Shown here piece after piece: positions 50,330-59,347 of a DNA stretch of 64,000 bases. The notes under the pieces were generated by a model. It was given only the letters and a program-made list of their open reading frames with translations, made no database searches and was not told the DNA's origin. Numbering within the stretch: the first letter of the stretch is position 1; each line of letters opens with the position of its first letter. This DNA comes from Peloplasma aerotolerans. GTDB taxonomy: Bacteria; Bacillota_I; Bacilli_A; Acholeplasmatales; Acholeplasmataceae. A program made the position numbers and the translations under genes. The stretch is from NCBI RefSeq assembly GCF_030012175.1, contig NZ_JASCXW010000002.1, forward strand, positions 62,001-126,000, written 5' to 3'.

Positions 50330-51192
50330 TTAAAAAAGCAGTAATACCTGCAGCAGGATATGGAACAAGATTTTTACCAATAACAAAATCTTTACCAAAA
50401 GAATTATTACCTATTATAGACCACCCAACAATTGAATATATTGTTAATGAGGCAATTGAAAGTGGGATTACTGATATTTTGCTTATTGTAAGCAGTAATA
50501 AAAATGCAATTATCGACTATTTTGATTACAATTTGGAGTTAGAAACAATATTGTTAAGTAAAAACAAACACGAAGAATATGGCATTATTAGAAATATTGC
50601 TGTGGGTGCTAATATTCACTATATTAGACAAAGAGAACAACTTGGACTCGGACATGCTGTTTTACAAGCTGAAGCATTTATTGGAAATGATCCTTTTGCT
50701 GTATTACTAGGTGATGATATGTATGTTGGGAAACCCGAACCTGCAATCAAGCAATTGATTGATGTTTATGAAAAAGTACAATCTAGTGTATTAGGGACAA
50801 TTGAAGTTGATTTAAAAGACACATACAAATACGGTATATGTATTCCAAAAGCAGAGAAAAAAGGACCTTTAGTTGAACTCAAAGGTGTTGTCGAAAAGCC
50901 TAAAGTTGAAGATGCACCATCTAGAAGTGCAATTGGTGGACGATACATACTGACACCAGCAATATTCTCTTATTTGAAAAATCAAACAAGAGGGGCTGGA
51001 AATGAAATTCAGTTAACTGACGCGATTTTAAGGTTGATGGAAAAAGAGAAAGTTTTTGCATATGATATATCAGGTAAGCGATATGATGTAGGTAATAAGA
51101 TCGACTATATTGAGGCAATCCTTGATTTTGGACTTGAAAAAGATGAAATTAAAGAGGACCTTCAAAAACTTATTAATAGAAAAAGCAAGTAA
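50326..51192 (+). CDS. galU: UTP-glucose-1-phosphate uridylyltransferase
   Basis: It makes UDP-glucose for glycolipid and polysaccharide synthesis. The 288 residues include AVIPAAGYGTRFLPITKSLPKELLPI split around residues 5-28 (nucleotide-binding motif), LGLGHAVLQAE, LLGDDMY and GVVEKP, all typical of GalU/GtaB. It overlaps the DUF368 gene stop (ATGA), so it is coupled. UDP-glucose could feed the glycolipid anchor used by the LtaS-like enzyme nearby. Confidence 0.96.
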   Translation: MIKKAVIPAAGYGTRFLPITKSLPKELLPIIDHPTIEYIVNEAIESGITDILLIVSSNKNAIIDYFDYNLELETILLSKNKHEEYGIIRNIAVGANIHYIRQREQLGLGHAVLQAEAFIGNDPFAVLLGDDMYVGKPEPAIKQLIDVYEKVQSSVLGTIEVDLKDTYKYGICIPKAEKKGPLVELKGVVEKPKVEDAPSRSAIGGRYILTPAIFSYLKNQTRGAGNEIQLTDAILRLMEKEKVFAYDISGKRYDVGNKIDYIEAILDFGLEKDEIKEDLQKLINRKSK

Positions 51193-51216
51193 TTGAATGT
51201 ACCTATCATTTCAGTG

Positions 51217-51245
51217 TTTACAATTACACTCAAAAAACATATAAT
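51217..51245 (+). promoter_or_regulatory. serS T-box promoter
   Basis: TTTACA (51217-51222) and TATAAT (51240-51245) have a 17-bp spacer. A second overlapping TATAAT starts at 51245. Confidence 0.75.
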
Positions 51246-51251
51246 ATAATT

Positions 51252-51470
51252 AACACGTATAAGAGACTAGTAATCAATGCTATTTGTCTAGAGAGTTCGC
51301 GGAAGGTGAAAGCGAATCAAAGAGCTTGATGAATCTACTCTTTAGTGATGCTAACCACATCCGTATGCCTGCGTTAAAGGTTTTAAGGGCTAGAATCTAA
51401 TTCTAGAACTAAGGTGGTACCGCGTATATTTACGTCCTTAGATGATAATCTAGGGACTTTTTATTATTTA
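51252..51470 (+). ncRNA. T-box riboswitch of serS, specifier UCU
   Basis: The core AAGGTGGTACCGCG is at 51411-51424 and the terminator stem CCTTAGAT/ATCTAGGG at about 51436-51456 plus a T-run. At the base of stem I the 3' strand reads GAA-TCT-ACTCTT (specifier 51334-51336), directly comparable with GAA(A)-AAC-ACTCT in the asnS leader. UCU is a serine codon, matching the downstream gene. Confidence 0.93.
51368..51461 (+). repeat. 94-nt segment shared with the asnS T-box
   Basis: This copy covers stem III, the antiterminator and the terminator and matches the reverse complement of 31557-31650 with about six differences. Confidence 0.85.
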
Positions 51471-51485
51471 AAGGAGGAAAGTAAA

Positions 51486-52763
51486 ATGTTGGATTTAAGA
51501 TGGGTAATAGAAAATATTGAAGAGGTTATTAAGAAACTATCAACTAGGAATGCTGATTTTTCTTATTTGAATGAGTTGGTTTTATTACAAGAACAAAGAA
51601 AAATAGTAATTGCAGATGTTGAAACCAAAAAAGCATTAAGAAACACGCAATCAAAGAAAATTGGTGAACTAAAAAGAAATAAACAAGATGCATCACATTT
51701 TCTCGATGAAGTTGCTAGTCTCGGAGATGAAATCAAAGATTTAGACGATCAATTGAAAAATATTGAAGATAAAATCTTCAATATACTTTCGGTTACACCA
51801 AATATACCTCATGAAAGTACACCAATTGGAAAAGATGAAAATGATAATATTGAAATCAAAAAGGTTGGGACACCAAGAGTTTTCAATTTTCCTATTAAAG
51901 ATCATATTGAGCTGGGAGAGAAACTTAACATACTAGACTTTGAACGTGCGGCTAAAATAACAGGAGCAAGATTTATTGTTGATAAGGGTTTAGGAGCAAG
52001 ATTAGAACGTTCTTTAATTCAATTCATGATGGACTTGCATGCACATCAACATGGGTACACTGAAATTATTCCACCATACATTGTAAATGAAAAAAGCATG
52101 TTTGCAACAGGGCAATTCCCTAAATTTAGAGAAGATTCATTTAAAGTTACAGCCGGAGAAAATGTTTGGTATTTGAATCCCACAGCAGAAGTTCCAACGA
52201 TTAATTTACATCGTGATGAAATTATAGATGGCAATCAACTACCTTTTAATTACTGTGCATTTACAACAGCGTTCCGCTCAGAAGCTGGATCTGCTGGACG
52301 TGATACTAGAGGTATTTTAAGACAACATCAATTCAATAAGGTCGAACTGATTAAGTTTACAAAACCTGAAGAATCATATCAGGAACTTGATAAAATGTTA
52401 TTACATTCAGAAGAAGTTTTAAAACAATTAGAGATTCCTTATCGTATTGTCACTTTATCAACTGGTGATTTAGGTTTTGGAATGGCAAAAACATATGATC
52501 TTGAAGTATGGTTGCCAGGACAAAATATGTATCGAGAAATAGGATCCATTTCAAATGCTGAAGATTTTCAAGCTAGACGTGCAAACATAAGATTTAAAAG
52601 ATCAAAAGAGAGTAAAACTGAATATGTACATACACTCAATGGTTCAGGACTTGCCGTAGGTAGAACGATGATTGCTATTATGGAAAACTATCAAAACAAA
52701 GATGGAACAATCACTGTCCCTAAAGTATTAATTCCTTATATGAAAGTTTCCGTTATTGAATAA
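51486..52763 (+). CDS. serS: Seryl-tRNA synthetase
   Basis: The 425-residue enzyme starts [19 protein letters not shown], with the N-terminal coiled-coil arm (about 30-100) that binds the tRNA-Ser variable arm. Class II motif 2 ([25 protein letters not shown] split around residue 265) and motif 3 ([19 protein letters not shown] near 385) follow. The ATG at 51486 has AAGGAGG. An in-frame GTG at 51414 lies inside the T-box core and is not a real start. Confidence 0.97.
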   Translation: MLDLRWVIENIEEVIKKLSTRNADFSYLNELVLLQEQRKIVIADVETKKALRNTQSKKIGELKRNKQDASHFLDEVASLGDEIKDLDDQLKNIEDKIFNILSVTPNIPHESTPIGKDENDNIEIKKVGTPRVFNFPIKDHIELGEKLNILDFERAAKITGARFIVDKGLGARLERSLIQFMMDLHAHQHGYTEIIPPYIVNEKSMFATGQFPKFREDSFKVTAGENVWYLNPTAEVPTINLHRDEIIDGNQLPFNYCAFTTAFRSEAGSAGRDTRGILRQHQFNKVELIKFTKPEESYQELDKMLLHSEEVLKQLEIPYRIVTLSTGDLGFGMAKTYDLEVWLPGQNMYREIGSISNAEDFQARRANIRFKRSKESKTEYVHTLNGSGLAVGRTMIAIMENYQNKDGTITVPKVLIPYMKVSVIE

Positions 52764-52851
52764 CATAATTTCACATCAAAAAAACACAGACTTCACACAC
52801 ATTTTTGTTAATATAGAGGTACTTCAATTTTCTCTTTCTAAAATTTCTCTA

Positions 52852-52880
52852 TGGTATAATAAGTGTGCGAAGGCACGCTT
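52852..52880 (+). promoter_or_regulatory. Extended -10 promoter with adjacent dyad before the two-component operon
   Basis: TGGTATAAT (52852-52860) runs directly into an 8-bp dyad AAGTGTGC/GCACGCTT (52861-52868 with 52873-52880). The dyad overlaps the expected start point, so it may be an operator (possibly for autoregulation) or form a 5' stem-loop. Confidence 0.5.
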
Positions 52881-52905
52881 ATTTTACTAATTAAAGGTGG
52901 GTACA

Positions 52906-53568
52906 ATGAAAATATATTACGTTGAAGACGAAAAAGATTTGTCTGAAATTATTAGGAAGTATTTGGTTAGAGAAGGTTATGAGACGACCGTTTTTCATGA
53001 TGGAGAAAGCGCAATGGAGCATATTAATGATCGTGTTGACCTTTGGATTTTAGACATTATGTTGACCGGTGAAATTAGCGGATATGACCTTATTAAAGCC
53101 CTTAAACAAAGAGGAAACCCAGCAGCAGTTATTTTCACTTCAGCTAGAGATCAAGACCTAGATAAGATTATGGGTCTAGAATTAGGTAGTGATGATTACT
53201 TAGCAAAACCTTACTCACCAAGAGAACTAATTCTTCGTGTTAAAGCTGTATTGAAAAGAAGAAATACGGGGCAGCAATCAGAGTTGGTTCATTATGCAAA
53301 TTATGAAATTAACTTAACAAGAAGAGAAATTAAAGATAAAGAAAAAGAAAAAATGATAGATTTGACTAACAAGGAATTTGAGTTATTATTGTTTTTCTTG
53401 AAGAATATCAACACCGCATTTGGGCGTGATGATATTTTAAGACACGTTTGGGGAGACAATTACTATGGTAGTGATAGAGTTGTCGACGACCTATTGCGTA
53501 GATTAAGACATAAAATGCCAGAATTAAAAATAGAAACAATTTACGGATTTGGATATAGATTATTATGA
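52906..53568 (+). CDS. OmpR/PhoB-type response regulator
   Basis: The receiver domain (about 1-118) has the acidic pocket YVEDE, the phospho-acceptor Asp50 in WILDIM, Thr in FTSA and Lys in LAKPYSP. A winged-helix domain with LTNKEFELLLFF and RVVDDLLRRLRHK follows. The start is the ATG at 52906 after AAAGGTGGG, rather than the in-frame GTG at 52897. It overlaps the kinase gene by 4 nt. Target genes are unknown. Confidence 0.95.
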   Translation: MKIYYVEDEKDLSEIIRKYLVREGYETTVFHDGESAMEHINDRVDLWILDIMLTGEISGYDLIKALKQRGNPAAVIFTSARDQDLDKIMGLELGSDDYLAKPYSPRELILRVKAVLKRRNTGQQSELVHYANYEINLTRREIKDKEKEKMIDLTNKEFELLLFFLKNINTAFGRDDILRHVWGDNYYGSDRVVDDLLRRLRHKMPELKIETIYGFGYRLL

Positions 53569-54833
53569 AAGAGATTAAGTTAACGACACAACTTAATCTT
53601 ATCTTTACAATTGTGACTTTGTTAACAAGCCTTGTTTTTATTATTGCCCTAAACAGGGCTTTTTCTTCATTCCGAGAAGAACAAAATGCTTTTCAATTGA
53701 ATTCATATTTGCAGGAAATAGAGTTAAATTTATCAAATCCACCTACAACGAATGAGTATAACGGATATATTATCGTTGAAAATGGACAAGTAGTACGCAT
53801 GTACAATTTTGAAATATTAAATAATAACTATACGCCATCTACACTATATAACAAACTAAGAGTTGTTCCAGGGACCTCATTGGAAGAAAATATTAATGGA
53901 GAGAATTATTACTATCGAATGAGTAGAAGGTCTTCAAATAGTATGACGATTGTGTTTACAAGTGAAGATTATCTACAAAGTTTTGGTAATTCATTTAGTT
54001 TACTGATGAGAATAAGTTTTATTGCATTAGTGTTATTAGGTAACTTGATTATTTTAATGTGGTCACGAATTACAGTAGACCGCGTGCGTAGAATTCAAAG
54101 TGAAGTTGCTTTGCTTTCAAAGAATAATTATCAGGTTCCAATTGATATTGATGGGAATGATGAAATTTCAGAACTAGCTAGAACCATAGAGAGAATGAGA
54201 CAAGAAATTCAACATAGTGAAAAAACAAAACAAGAAATGTTGCAAAATATATCACATGATTTTAAAACACCAATCGCGGTTATACAGTCTTATGCAGAAG
54301 CAATTGGTGATGGTATATCAGACATTTCAGAAGCTGATGTCATTGTTAGACAAGCAGATATATTAAATCAAAAAGTTAAGCAACTTCTAGAACTCAACAA
54401 ACTAGAGTATCTAAAAGATCAAAATGAATTTGAAGATGTCGTCATAAAAGATATTATTATCAATATTGTTAACAATCAAAAATACAGAAGCACTCATATT
54501 GAGTTTAAACTGGATTTAGATGATTCGACATATTTTGGAGTTAAAGAAAATTTTTATACAGCATTTAATAATATCATTGATAATGCAATGAGATATGCAC
54601 AAACAGAGATTGTGATAACTTTAGAAAACAAAAAGCTCACCTTCTATAATGATGGCGAGCCAATTAGTGAACGATTCATTAATCAAATTTTTAAACCATA
54701 TGAAAAAGGACAAAAAGGGCAGTTTGGTTTAGGAATGAGCATTGTCCAAAAAACATGCGCATACTTCAACCTTCAACTCAAAGTTGAAAATATTGATAAG
54801 GGAGTTATGATTACGATAGAGCCGCTTTTATAA
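53565..54833 (+). CDS. Sensor histidine kinase
   Basis: The 422 residues have membrane segments at about 10-30 and 146-167 enclosing a ~115-residue extracellular sensor domain. A HAMP-like linker leads to His231 in NISHDFKTPI, and the ATPase domain has NIIDNAMRYA (N box) and FGLGMSIVQK (G box). The sensor domain matches nothing I recognise. Its last 23 nt overlap the 3' end of the convergent HIT gene. Confidence 0.94.
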   Translation: MKEIKLTTQLNLIFTIVTLLTSLVFIIALNRAFSSFREEQNAFQLNSYLQEIELNLSNPPTTNEYNGYIIVENGQVVRMYNFEILNNNYTPSTLYNKLRVVPGTSLEENINGENYYYRMSRRSSNSMTIVFTSEDYLQSFGNSFSLLMRISFIALVLLGNLIILMWSRITVDRVRRIQSEVALLSKNNYQVPIDIDGNDEISELARTIERMRQEIQHSEKTKQEMLQNISHDFKTPIAVIQSYAEAIGDGISDISEADVIVRQADILNQKVKQLLELNKLEYLKDQNEFEDVVIKDIIINIVNNQKYRSTHIEFKLDLDDSTYFGVKENFYTAFNNIIDNAMRYAQTEIVITLENKKLTFYNDGEPISERFINQIFKPYEKGQKGQFGLGMSIVQKTCAYFNLQLKVENIDKGVMITIEPLL

Positions 54834-55227
54834 GTTTGGCTCTTTCTCTATAATCATCCGTAGATAGGCTACCCATATTATTCTTTAGTAAGAAAGTTAC
54901 ATCTGATTTTTCATATCTTGGAATGATGTGCATGTGAAAATGAAAAACTGTTTGTCCAGCTGTTTCTCCATTATTACTTAGAATATTTACTCCTTGAGGA
55001 TTAAAGGCTTTTGTTATAGCCTTTGATAAAATAGTCACAACCTTAAATAAGTGTGCTGATAACTCCTCTGGCATTCCGAGTATATCAGTATATTCTTCCT
55101 TTGTAACAACGAGTGTATGACCTTTAGTTGCTTGAGATATATCAAGGAAAGCAACGACGCGGTCATCTTCATAAACGAAATGCGCAGGAATTTCTTTAGC
55201 TATAATTTTTGAGAAAATACTTGGCAT
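54811..55227 (-). CDS. HIT family nucleotide hydrolase (HinT-like)
   Basis: This 138-residue protein begins MPSIFSKIIAKEIPAHFVYED and has the histidine triad HFHMHIIPRY (about residue 96). Family members hydrolyse AMP-lysine or related adenosine phosphoramidates. The gene is on the lagging strand, its 3' end overlaps the histidine kinase gene, and its promoter region overlaps that of the divergent pduL-like gene. Confidence 0.95.
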   Translation of the reverse strand: MPSIFSKIIAKEIPAHFVYEDDRVVAFLDISQATKGHTLVVTKEEYTDILGMPEELSAHLFKVVTILSKAITKAFNPQGVNILSNNGETAGQTVFHFHMHIIPRYEKSDVTFLLKNNMGSLSTDDYRERAKLIKAALS

Positions 55228-55268
55228 AAATACACCCCTTTCTTAGGTCTTATTCTATCATAAATACA

Positions 55269-55297
55269 TTGAAAACAACCATAAAAAATGATATAAT
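55269..55297 (+). promoter_or_regulatory. Promoter of the PduL-like gene
   Basis: TTGAAA (55269-55274) and TATAAT (55292-55297) have a 17-bp spacer. Confidence 0.75.
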
Positions 55298-55323
55298 CAT
55301 TTCGTATGCAGGAGGAATCATAT

Positions 55324-55914
55324 ATGAAAAAAATACCAGTAGGAATTTCAGGACGTCATCTTCATGTCTCAAGAGAGCATCTAGATATACTTTTTGGAAA
55401 TGATTATCAATTAACCGTATTAAAGGATTTAAGTCAACCAGGGCAATATGCCGCGAATGAAAAAGTCGACATAATGAGCCCTCAAGGGAAGTTATTAGAA
55501 GGTGTTCGAATTCTTGGACCTGTACGACCAGCATCTCAATTGGAAATTTCTAGAAGTGATGCGATTCGTTATAAGTTTGATGCTCCAGTTCGTTCATCGG
55601 GAGACATTAAAGGTTCTGGTGCAGCAACACTGATCGGACCAAAAGGTGAAGTGAAAATAGATCAAGGTGTAATCATTGCTGATCGCCATATTCATTTTTC
55701 ACCCGAAGAAGCAAAAGAATATGGTGTTAAAGATCGTGAAACTGTAAGTTTAAAAGTTGGCGGAATTAAAGCAGGCATCATGGATAATGTTTTATGTCGT
55801 GTTCACCCTGAGTTTAGACTAGATTGTCATCTTGATACGGACGATGGAAGTGCATTCATGTTAACAACTGGAGATCTTGTTGAACTGATTAAATCATATA
55901 CAGTAAATCAATAG
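55324..55914 (+). CDS. PduL-type phosphate acyltransferase (phosphotransacetylase)
   Basis: It converts acyl-CoA and phosphate to acyl phosphate. The 196 residues carry the two zinc-binding segments of the PduL beta-barrels, SGRHLHVS (about residue 10) and ADRHIHFSPEEA (about 120), and the C-terminal HLDTDD. There is no N-terminal encapsulation peptide and no microcompartment gene nearby, so it is probably the housekeeping phosphotransacetylase for acetate and ATP production. Start ATG 55324 follows CAGGAGG. Confidence 0.93.
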   Translation: MKKIPVGISGRHLHVSREHLDILFGNDYQLTVLKDLSQPGQYAANEKVDIMSPQGKLLEGVRILGPVRPASQLEISRSDAIRYKFDAPVRSSGDIKGSGAATLIGPKGEVKIDQGVIIADRHIHFSPEEAKEYGVKDRETVSLKVGGIKAGIMDNVLCRVHPEFRLDCHLDTDDGSAFMLTTGDLVELIKSYTVNQ

Positions 55915-55932
55915 TGCCTTAGGCACTTTTTT
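55913..55932 (+). terminator. Terminator after the PduL-like gene
   Basis: AGTGCC/GGCACT with a 3-nt loop and six Ts overlaps the stop codon. Confidence 0.85.
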
Positions 55933-55948
55933 ACCATAGGAGGTACTT

Positions 55949-57154
55949 GTGAAAAAGCTCGAAAAGCAACAGGTATTTAAAGATCCATTATATGGATATA
56001 TTCATGTTGATTTTGAATTAATTAAAAAGCTAATAGATTCTTCGCTTTTTCAAAGATTGAGAAGAGTAAGACAGCTAAGTGGTGTTCAAATGGTATTCCA
56101 TGGGGCAGAGCATTCGCGGTTCAGTCATAGTTTAGGTGTCTATGAAATAGCCAATAGATTTTTAACTGTTCCAGATATCAAAAAAGCTTTAAGCGAGAGA
56201 GATAAATTAGTATTTTTAAGTGCAGCTTTACTACATGATATTGGCCATGGTGCTTACTCTCATGCTTTTGAGGATATCTTTGGTGTCAATCACGAAACAA
56301 TAGGTGCAGCTCTAATCATTGAAAATGAAGAGTTACGCTCTATATTAGATGCAATCGATAAAGACTTTGCGTGGGATATTGCATCAGTATTAAAAAAGAA
56401 AAACAAGTTTCCTCTAATCGAGCAATTAATTTCAAGTCAACTCGACGTTGATCGACTAGATTATCTTGAAAGAGATGCTTATTTTACTGGAGCTGCTTAT
56501 GGACATATTGATTTAGATCGTCTTATTCGTGTCTTATATATTAAAGACGGACAAGTTGTATTTAAATTAAGCGGTATTCACGCTATAGAAAATTACCTGA
56601 TTAGTAGATATCATATGTATTGGCAAGTTTATTACCACCCCGTTTCAAGAGCATATGAAGTTGTTCTTGAAAAAATATACTTAAGAGTCAAGGATTTATT
56701 GCTAAGTGGGTTTAAGTTTGAAGGTAACGTTGATCCATTAAAGAGAGTGATTGACAATCCCAATGATTTATCAAGTTATATTGAGATTGATGATTTTTAC
56801 ATTAATGGCCTTATAGCAAGTTTTACTAAATCAAAGGACAATATATTAAAAGAGTTATCACTTGATTTCCTAAATCGAAGAATTTGGGGTTATATTAACG
56901 ATACTTTGGAAAACAAGAATAAAATTGAAGAGTTAAAAAATTATTTTAAACCTGAAGAGTTAAAGTATTTCACTAGTCATCGAACTGTTGAAAATAGCAC
57001 ATATAAAGACGATGAAGAAAAATTTGGAGATAAAATATATATCTTATTAGACAATGGGAAAATTTCAACACTTAAAGAACAATCTAAAATTATTGAGAGT
57101 TTAATGTTAAGTGGAACAAAAACAGACCCAAAATTCTTTTATAGAAAACGATGA
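55949..57154 (+). CDS. HD superfamily phosphohydrolase (YwfO/SAMHD1-like)
   Basis: This 401-residue protein starts at GTG after AGGAGG. HD-domain residues are seen in HSRFSHSLGVYEIA (about 54), LLHDIGHGAYSHAFE (about 93) and SSQLDVDRLDYLERDAYFTG (split near 165), the pattern of dNTP triphosphohydrolase-like enzymes. Relatives such as B. subtilis YwfO hydrolyse nucleotides, but its substrate cannot be assigned. The next gene, rnmV, overlaps by 4 nt. Confidence 0.9.
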   Translation: MKKLEKQQVFKDPLYGYIHVDFELIKKLIDSSLFQRLRRVRQLSGVQMVFHGAEHSRFSHSLGVYEIANRFLTVPDIKKALSERDKLVFLSAALLHDIGHGAYSHAFEDIFGVNHETIGAALIIENEELRSILDAIDKDFAWDIASVLKKKNKFPLIEQLISSQLDVDRLDYLERDAYFTGAAYGHIDLDRLIRVLYIKDGQVVFKLSGIHAIENYLISRYHMYWQVYYHPVSRAYEVVLEKIYLRVKDLLLSGFKFEGNVDPLKRVIDNPNDLSSYIEIDDFYINGLIASFTKSKDNILKELSLDFLNRRIWGYINDTLENKNKIEELKNYFKPEELKYFTSHRTVENSTYKDDEEKFGDKIYILLDNGKISTLKEQSKIIESLMLSGTKTDPKFFYRKR

Positions 57155-57696
57155 AAAATCAAGTTATCGTTGTTGAGGGAAGAAATGATGCTTCAAGACT
57201 TAAACAAATATTTCCCCAAACAACCATCATTACAACCAATGGAAGTGCAATTGACGAAAATTCGATAGAAATACTTATTGAACTTGATAAAACACATGAT
57301 ATCATTTTGTTTCTAGATCCAGATCATGCTGGTGAGAGAATTAGAAGACTATTGAGTAAAAAAATTAATCATGTTCATCATGCTTTTCTTGATCAAGAAA
57401 AGGCATATAGTAAAAATAAGAAAAAAATCGGTATCGAGCATGCCACTGATGAAGATATTATTAAAGCATTAAGTGAAATGAAAATTGTTGCCCATGAATC
57501 TAATAGTGACATCACACACACATTTTTATATGAAATCAAGTTAAAAGGTCACAAAGACAGTAAAAATCTTCGCCACATCCTATCAACAAAAATGAAAATA
57601 GGTTATGTTAACGGTAAAACATTATATCAAAGATTAAAAACGTTTAACATAATGAAACAAGAAGTAATCGAGGTATTGCGTGAATCATCAAGCTAA
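57151..57696 (+). CDS. rnmV: Ribonuclease M5
   Basis: It matures the 5' and 3' ends of 5S rRNA precursor. The 181 residues begin with a TOPRIM domain (VVEGRNDASRL, about 7-17, and ILFLDPDHAGERIRR, about 52) and contain KKIGIEHATDEDI. Both ends overlap neighbours (4 nt with the HD gene, 17 nt with rsmA), so the operon is tightly coupled. rnmV-rsmA linkage is conserved in Bacillota. Confidence 0.95.
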   Translation: MKNQVIVVEGRNDASRLKQIFPQTTIITTNGSAIDENSIEILIELDKTHDIILFLDPDHAGERIRRLLSKKINHVHHAFLDQEKAYSKNKKKIGIEHATDEDIIKALSEMKIVAHESNSDITHTFLYEIKLKGHKDSKNLRHILSTKMKIGYVNGKTLYQRLKTFNIMKQEVIEVLRESSS

Positions 57697-58465
57697 AAAG
57701 AAATTCGGACAAAACTTCATTAGAGATAAAAATTTACTTATGAAGATTGTCAGGGAGTCAAACATTGAAGATAAGAATGTCATTGAAGTAGGACCGGGAC
57801 AGGGAGCCCTAACTACTTTTTTAGCATCAAATGCAAAAAAAGTTATTGCATATGAAATCGATCACTCACTCAAACCATTTTTAGATGCTATTAAAAATGA
57901 GTACGAAAATTTAGAAATCATTTATGAAGATTTCTTAGAAGCTGATATATCTCAATACACGGAAGATTTACATGTGGTTGCTAACGTACCGTATTATATT
58001 ACAACGCCTATTTTATTTAAAATCCTCGAAACAGATAATATAAAAACTGCATCGCTAATGATACAAAAAGAAGTATGTGATCGATTGTTAGCTAAGCCCA
58101 ATCATAAACAATATAATGCTTTGTCTATCATACTGCAATATCAAGCACATGTAAGCAAAATGATGGATGTAAAAAGACAAATGTTTTTCCCAATTCCTAA
58201 TGTCGACAGCGCTGTAATTAGAATTGTTAAAAGAGATGAACCATTAATCGAAAAGGATAAGGAACTCGTCTTTGTTAGGCTAGTTAAAGAAGCGTTTAAG
58301 CAAAAAAGAAAAACTTTAGTTAATAATTGGTACGAAGCTTATCATGTAAATAAACAAGAACTTGAGATGTTTCTAAAATCAAATGGTTATTCACCCAATG
58401 TTCGGGCTGAAGCATTAGCTGTTGAGGATTTCATTAAGCTCGCAAGGATGTGGTCGTATGATTAA
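57680..58465 (+). CDS. rsmA: 16S rRNA (adenine1518-N6/adenine1519-N6)-dimethyltransferase
   Basis: It dimethylates two adjacent adenines near the 3' end of 16S rRNA. The 261 residues have KKFGQNFIRD, the SAM-binding EVGPGQGALTTFL (about 37) and VANVPYYITTPI (about 98). The start is GTG at 57680 with GAGGT 7 nt upstream, inside the end of rnmV. It was formerly called ksgA. Confidence 0.97.
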   Translation: MNHQAKKKFGQNFIRDKNLLMKIVRESNIEDKNVIEVGPGQGALTTFLASNAKKVIAYEIDHSLKPFLDAIKNEYENLEIIYEDFLEADISQYTEDLHVVANVPYYITTPILFKILETDNIKTASLMIQKEVCDRLLAKPNHKQYNALSIILQYQAHVSKMMDVKRQMFFPIPNVDSAVIRIVKRDEPLIEKDKELVFVRLVKEAFKQKRKTLVNNWYEAYHVNKQELEMFLKSNGYSPNVRAEALAVEDFIKLARMWSYD

Positions 58466-59279
58466 GGAAAAAGCATATGCAAAAATCAATTTGGCATTAG
58501 ATGTTGTCGGAAAAAGAGCGGATGGATACCATGATCTAAAAATGATTATGATGCCAGTTGATCTACATGACATTCTTGAATTTGAATTATCAGATCATCT
58601 TACTTTAGTCTCAAATGTTGAAATTGATGACAATGCAATTATTCATGCAGCACAAAAATTAAAAGCTCTATATAAAGTGCAGCAAGGGGCAACGATTAAA
58701 CTCACAAAAAATATTCCTATAGGGGCAGGTCTTGGTGGGGGATCAGCAGATATCGCTGCAACCTTAAGAGGACTAAATAGGTTATGGGAATTGAAACTAA
58801 AAGTAAATGAGCTAGAAGAAATTGCGCTTAGTTTAGGTTCTGACACCCTATTTTGTTTATACAATAAAACAGCATATGTATATGGACGTGGAGAAAATTT
58901 GTTATATGTACATAAGCCAGACATCGATGAAATCTATTTAGTAACCTCAGATATCAGTTCATCAACAAAGACTATATTTGAAAATCACGTTATAAAGTAT
59001 AAAGATAAGCAGTTTGATAGAGTATTTAAATTATATTTAAATGAGAAGTATAATGTATTTTTTAACAGGACATACAATGCTTTATTAAAAACAACATTGA
59101 ATCAATATCCACAACTAAAAGACACATATAAAACATTAAAAAAAATAACCAAAGATGTTTTCATGACAGGAAGTGGATCGACATTCTTTATATTATCAAT
59201 TAACGAAAAAAGAGATGTTTTAGAAGAAAAACTGAAAGAATACGGCATTCAGTATATCAAAACAAAGCCAAAAACTTAA
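58458..59279 (+). CDS. ispE: 4-diphosphocytidyl-2-C-methyl-D-erythritol kinase
   Basis: It phosphorylates CDP-ME in the non-mevalonate (MEP) isoprenoid pathway that supplies undecaprenyl carriers. The 273 residues include AYAKINLALDVVGKRADGYH (at the start) and the GHMP kinase ATP motif PIGAGLGGGSADIAA (about 90). The C-terminal MTGSGSTFF is conserved. Start ATG at 58458 overlaps the rsmA stop by 8 nt. It shows this organism makes isoprenoids by the MEP route. Confidence 0.96.
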   Translation: MIKEKAYAKINLALDVVGKRADGYHDLKMIMMPVDLHDILEFELSDHLTLVSNVEIDDNAIIHAAQKLKALYKVQQGATIKLTKNIPIGAGLGGGSADIAATLRGLNRLWELKLKVNELEEIALSLGSDTLFCLYNKTAYVYGRGENLLYVHKPDIDEIYLVTSDISSSTKTIFENHVIKYKDKQFDRVFKLYLNEKYNVFFNRTYNALLKTTLNQYPQLKDTYKTLKKITKDVFMTGSGSTFFILSINEKRDVLEEKLKEYGIQYIKTKPKT

Positions 59280-59305
59280 AAAAACTTTAATATTTTAAAT
59301 GATTA

Positions 59306-59314
59306 TGCTATAAT
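59306..59314 (+). promoter_or_regulatory. Extended -10 promoter of spoVG
   Basis: TGCTATAAT, with TTTAAT about 17 bp upstream of the hexamer (59286-59291). Confidence 0.6.
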
Positions 59315-59347
59315 TTATGTATAATAAAGGACGTCTTGGAGGGCAAA

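Noticed and set aside
51414-51485. N-terminal extension of serS from an in-frame GTG
   Set aside because: The GTG is inside the conserved T-box core and the added residues would be translated from the antiterminator and terminator. The ATG at 51486 has a proper ribosome-binding site and fits the SerRS family start.
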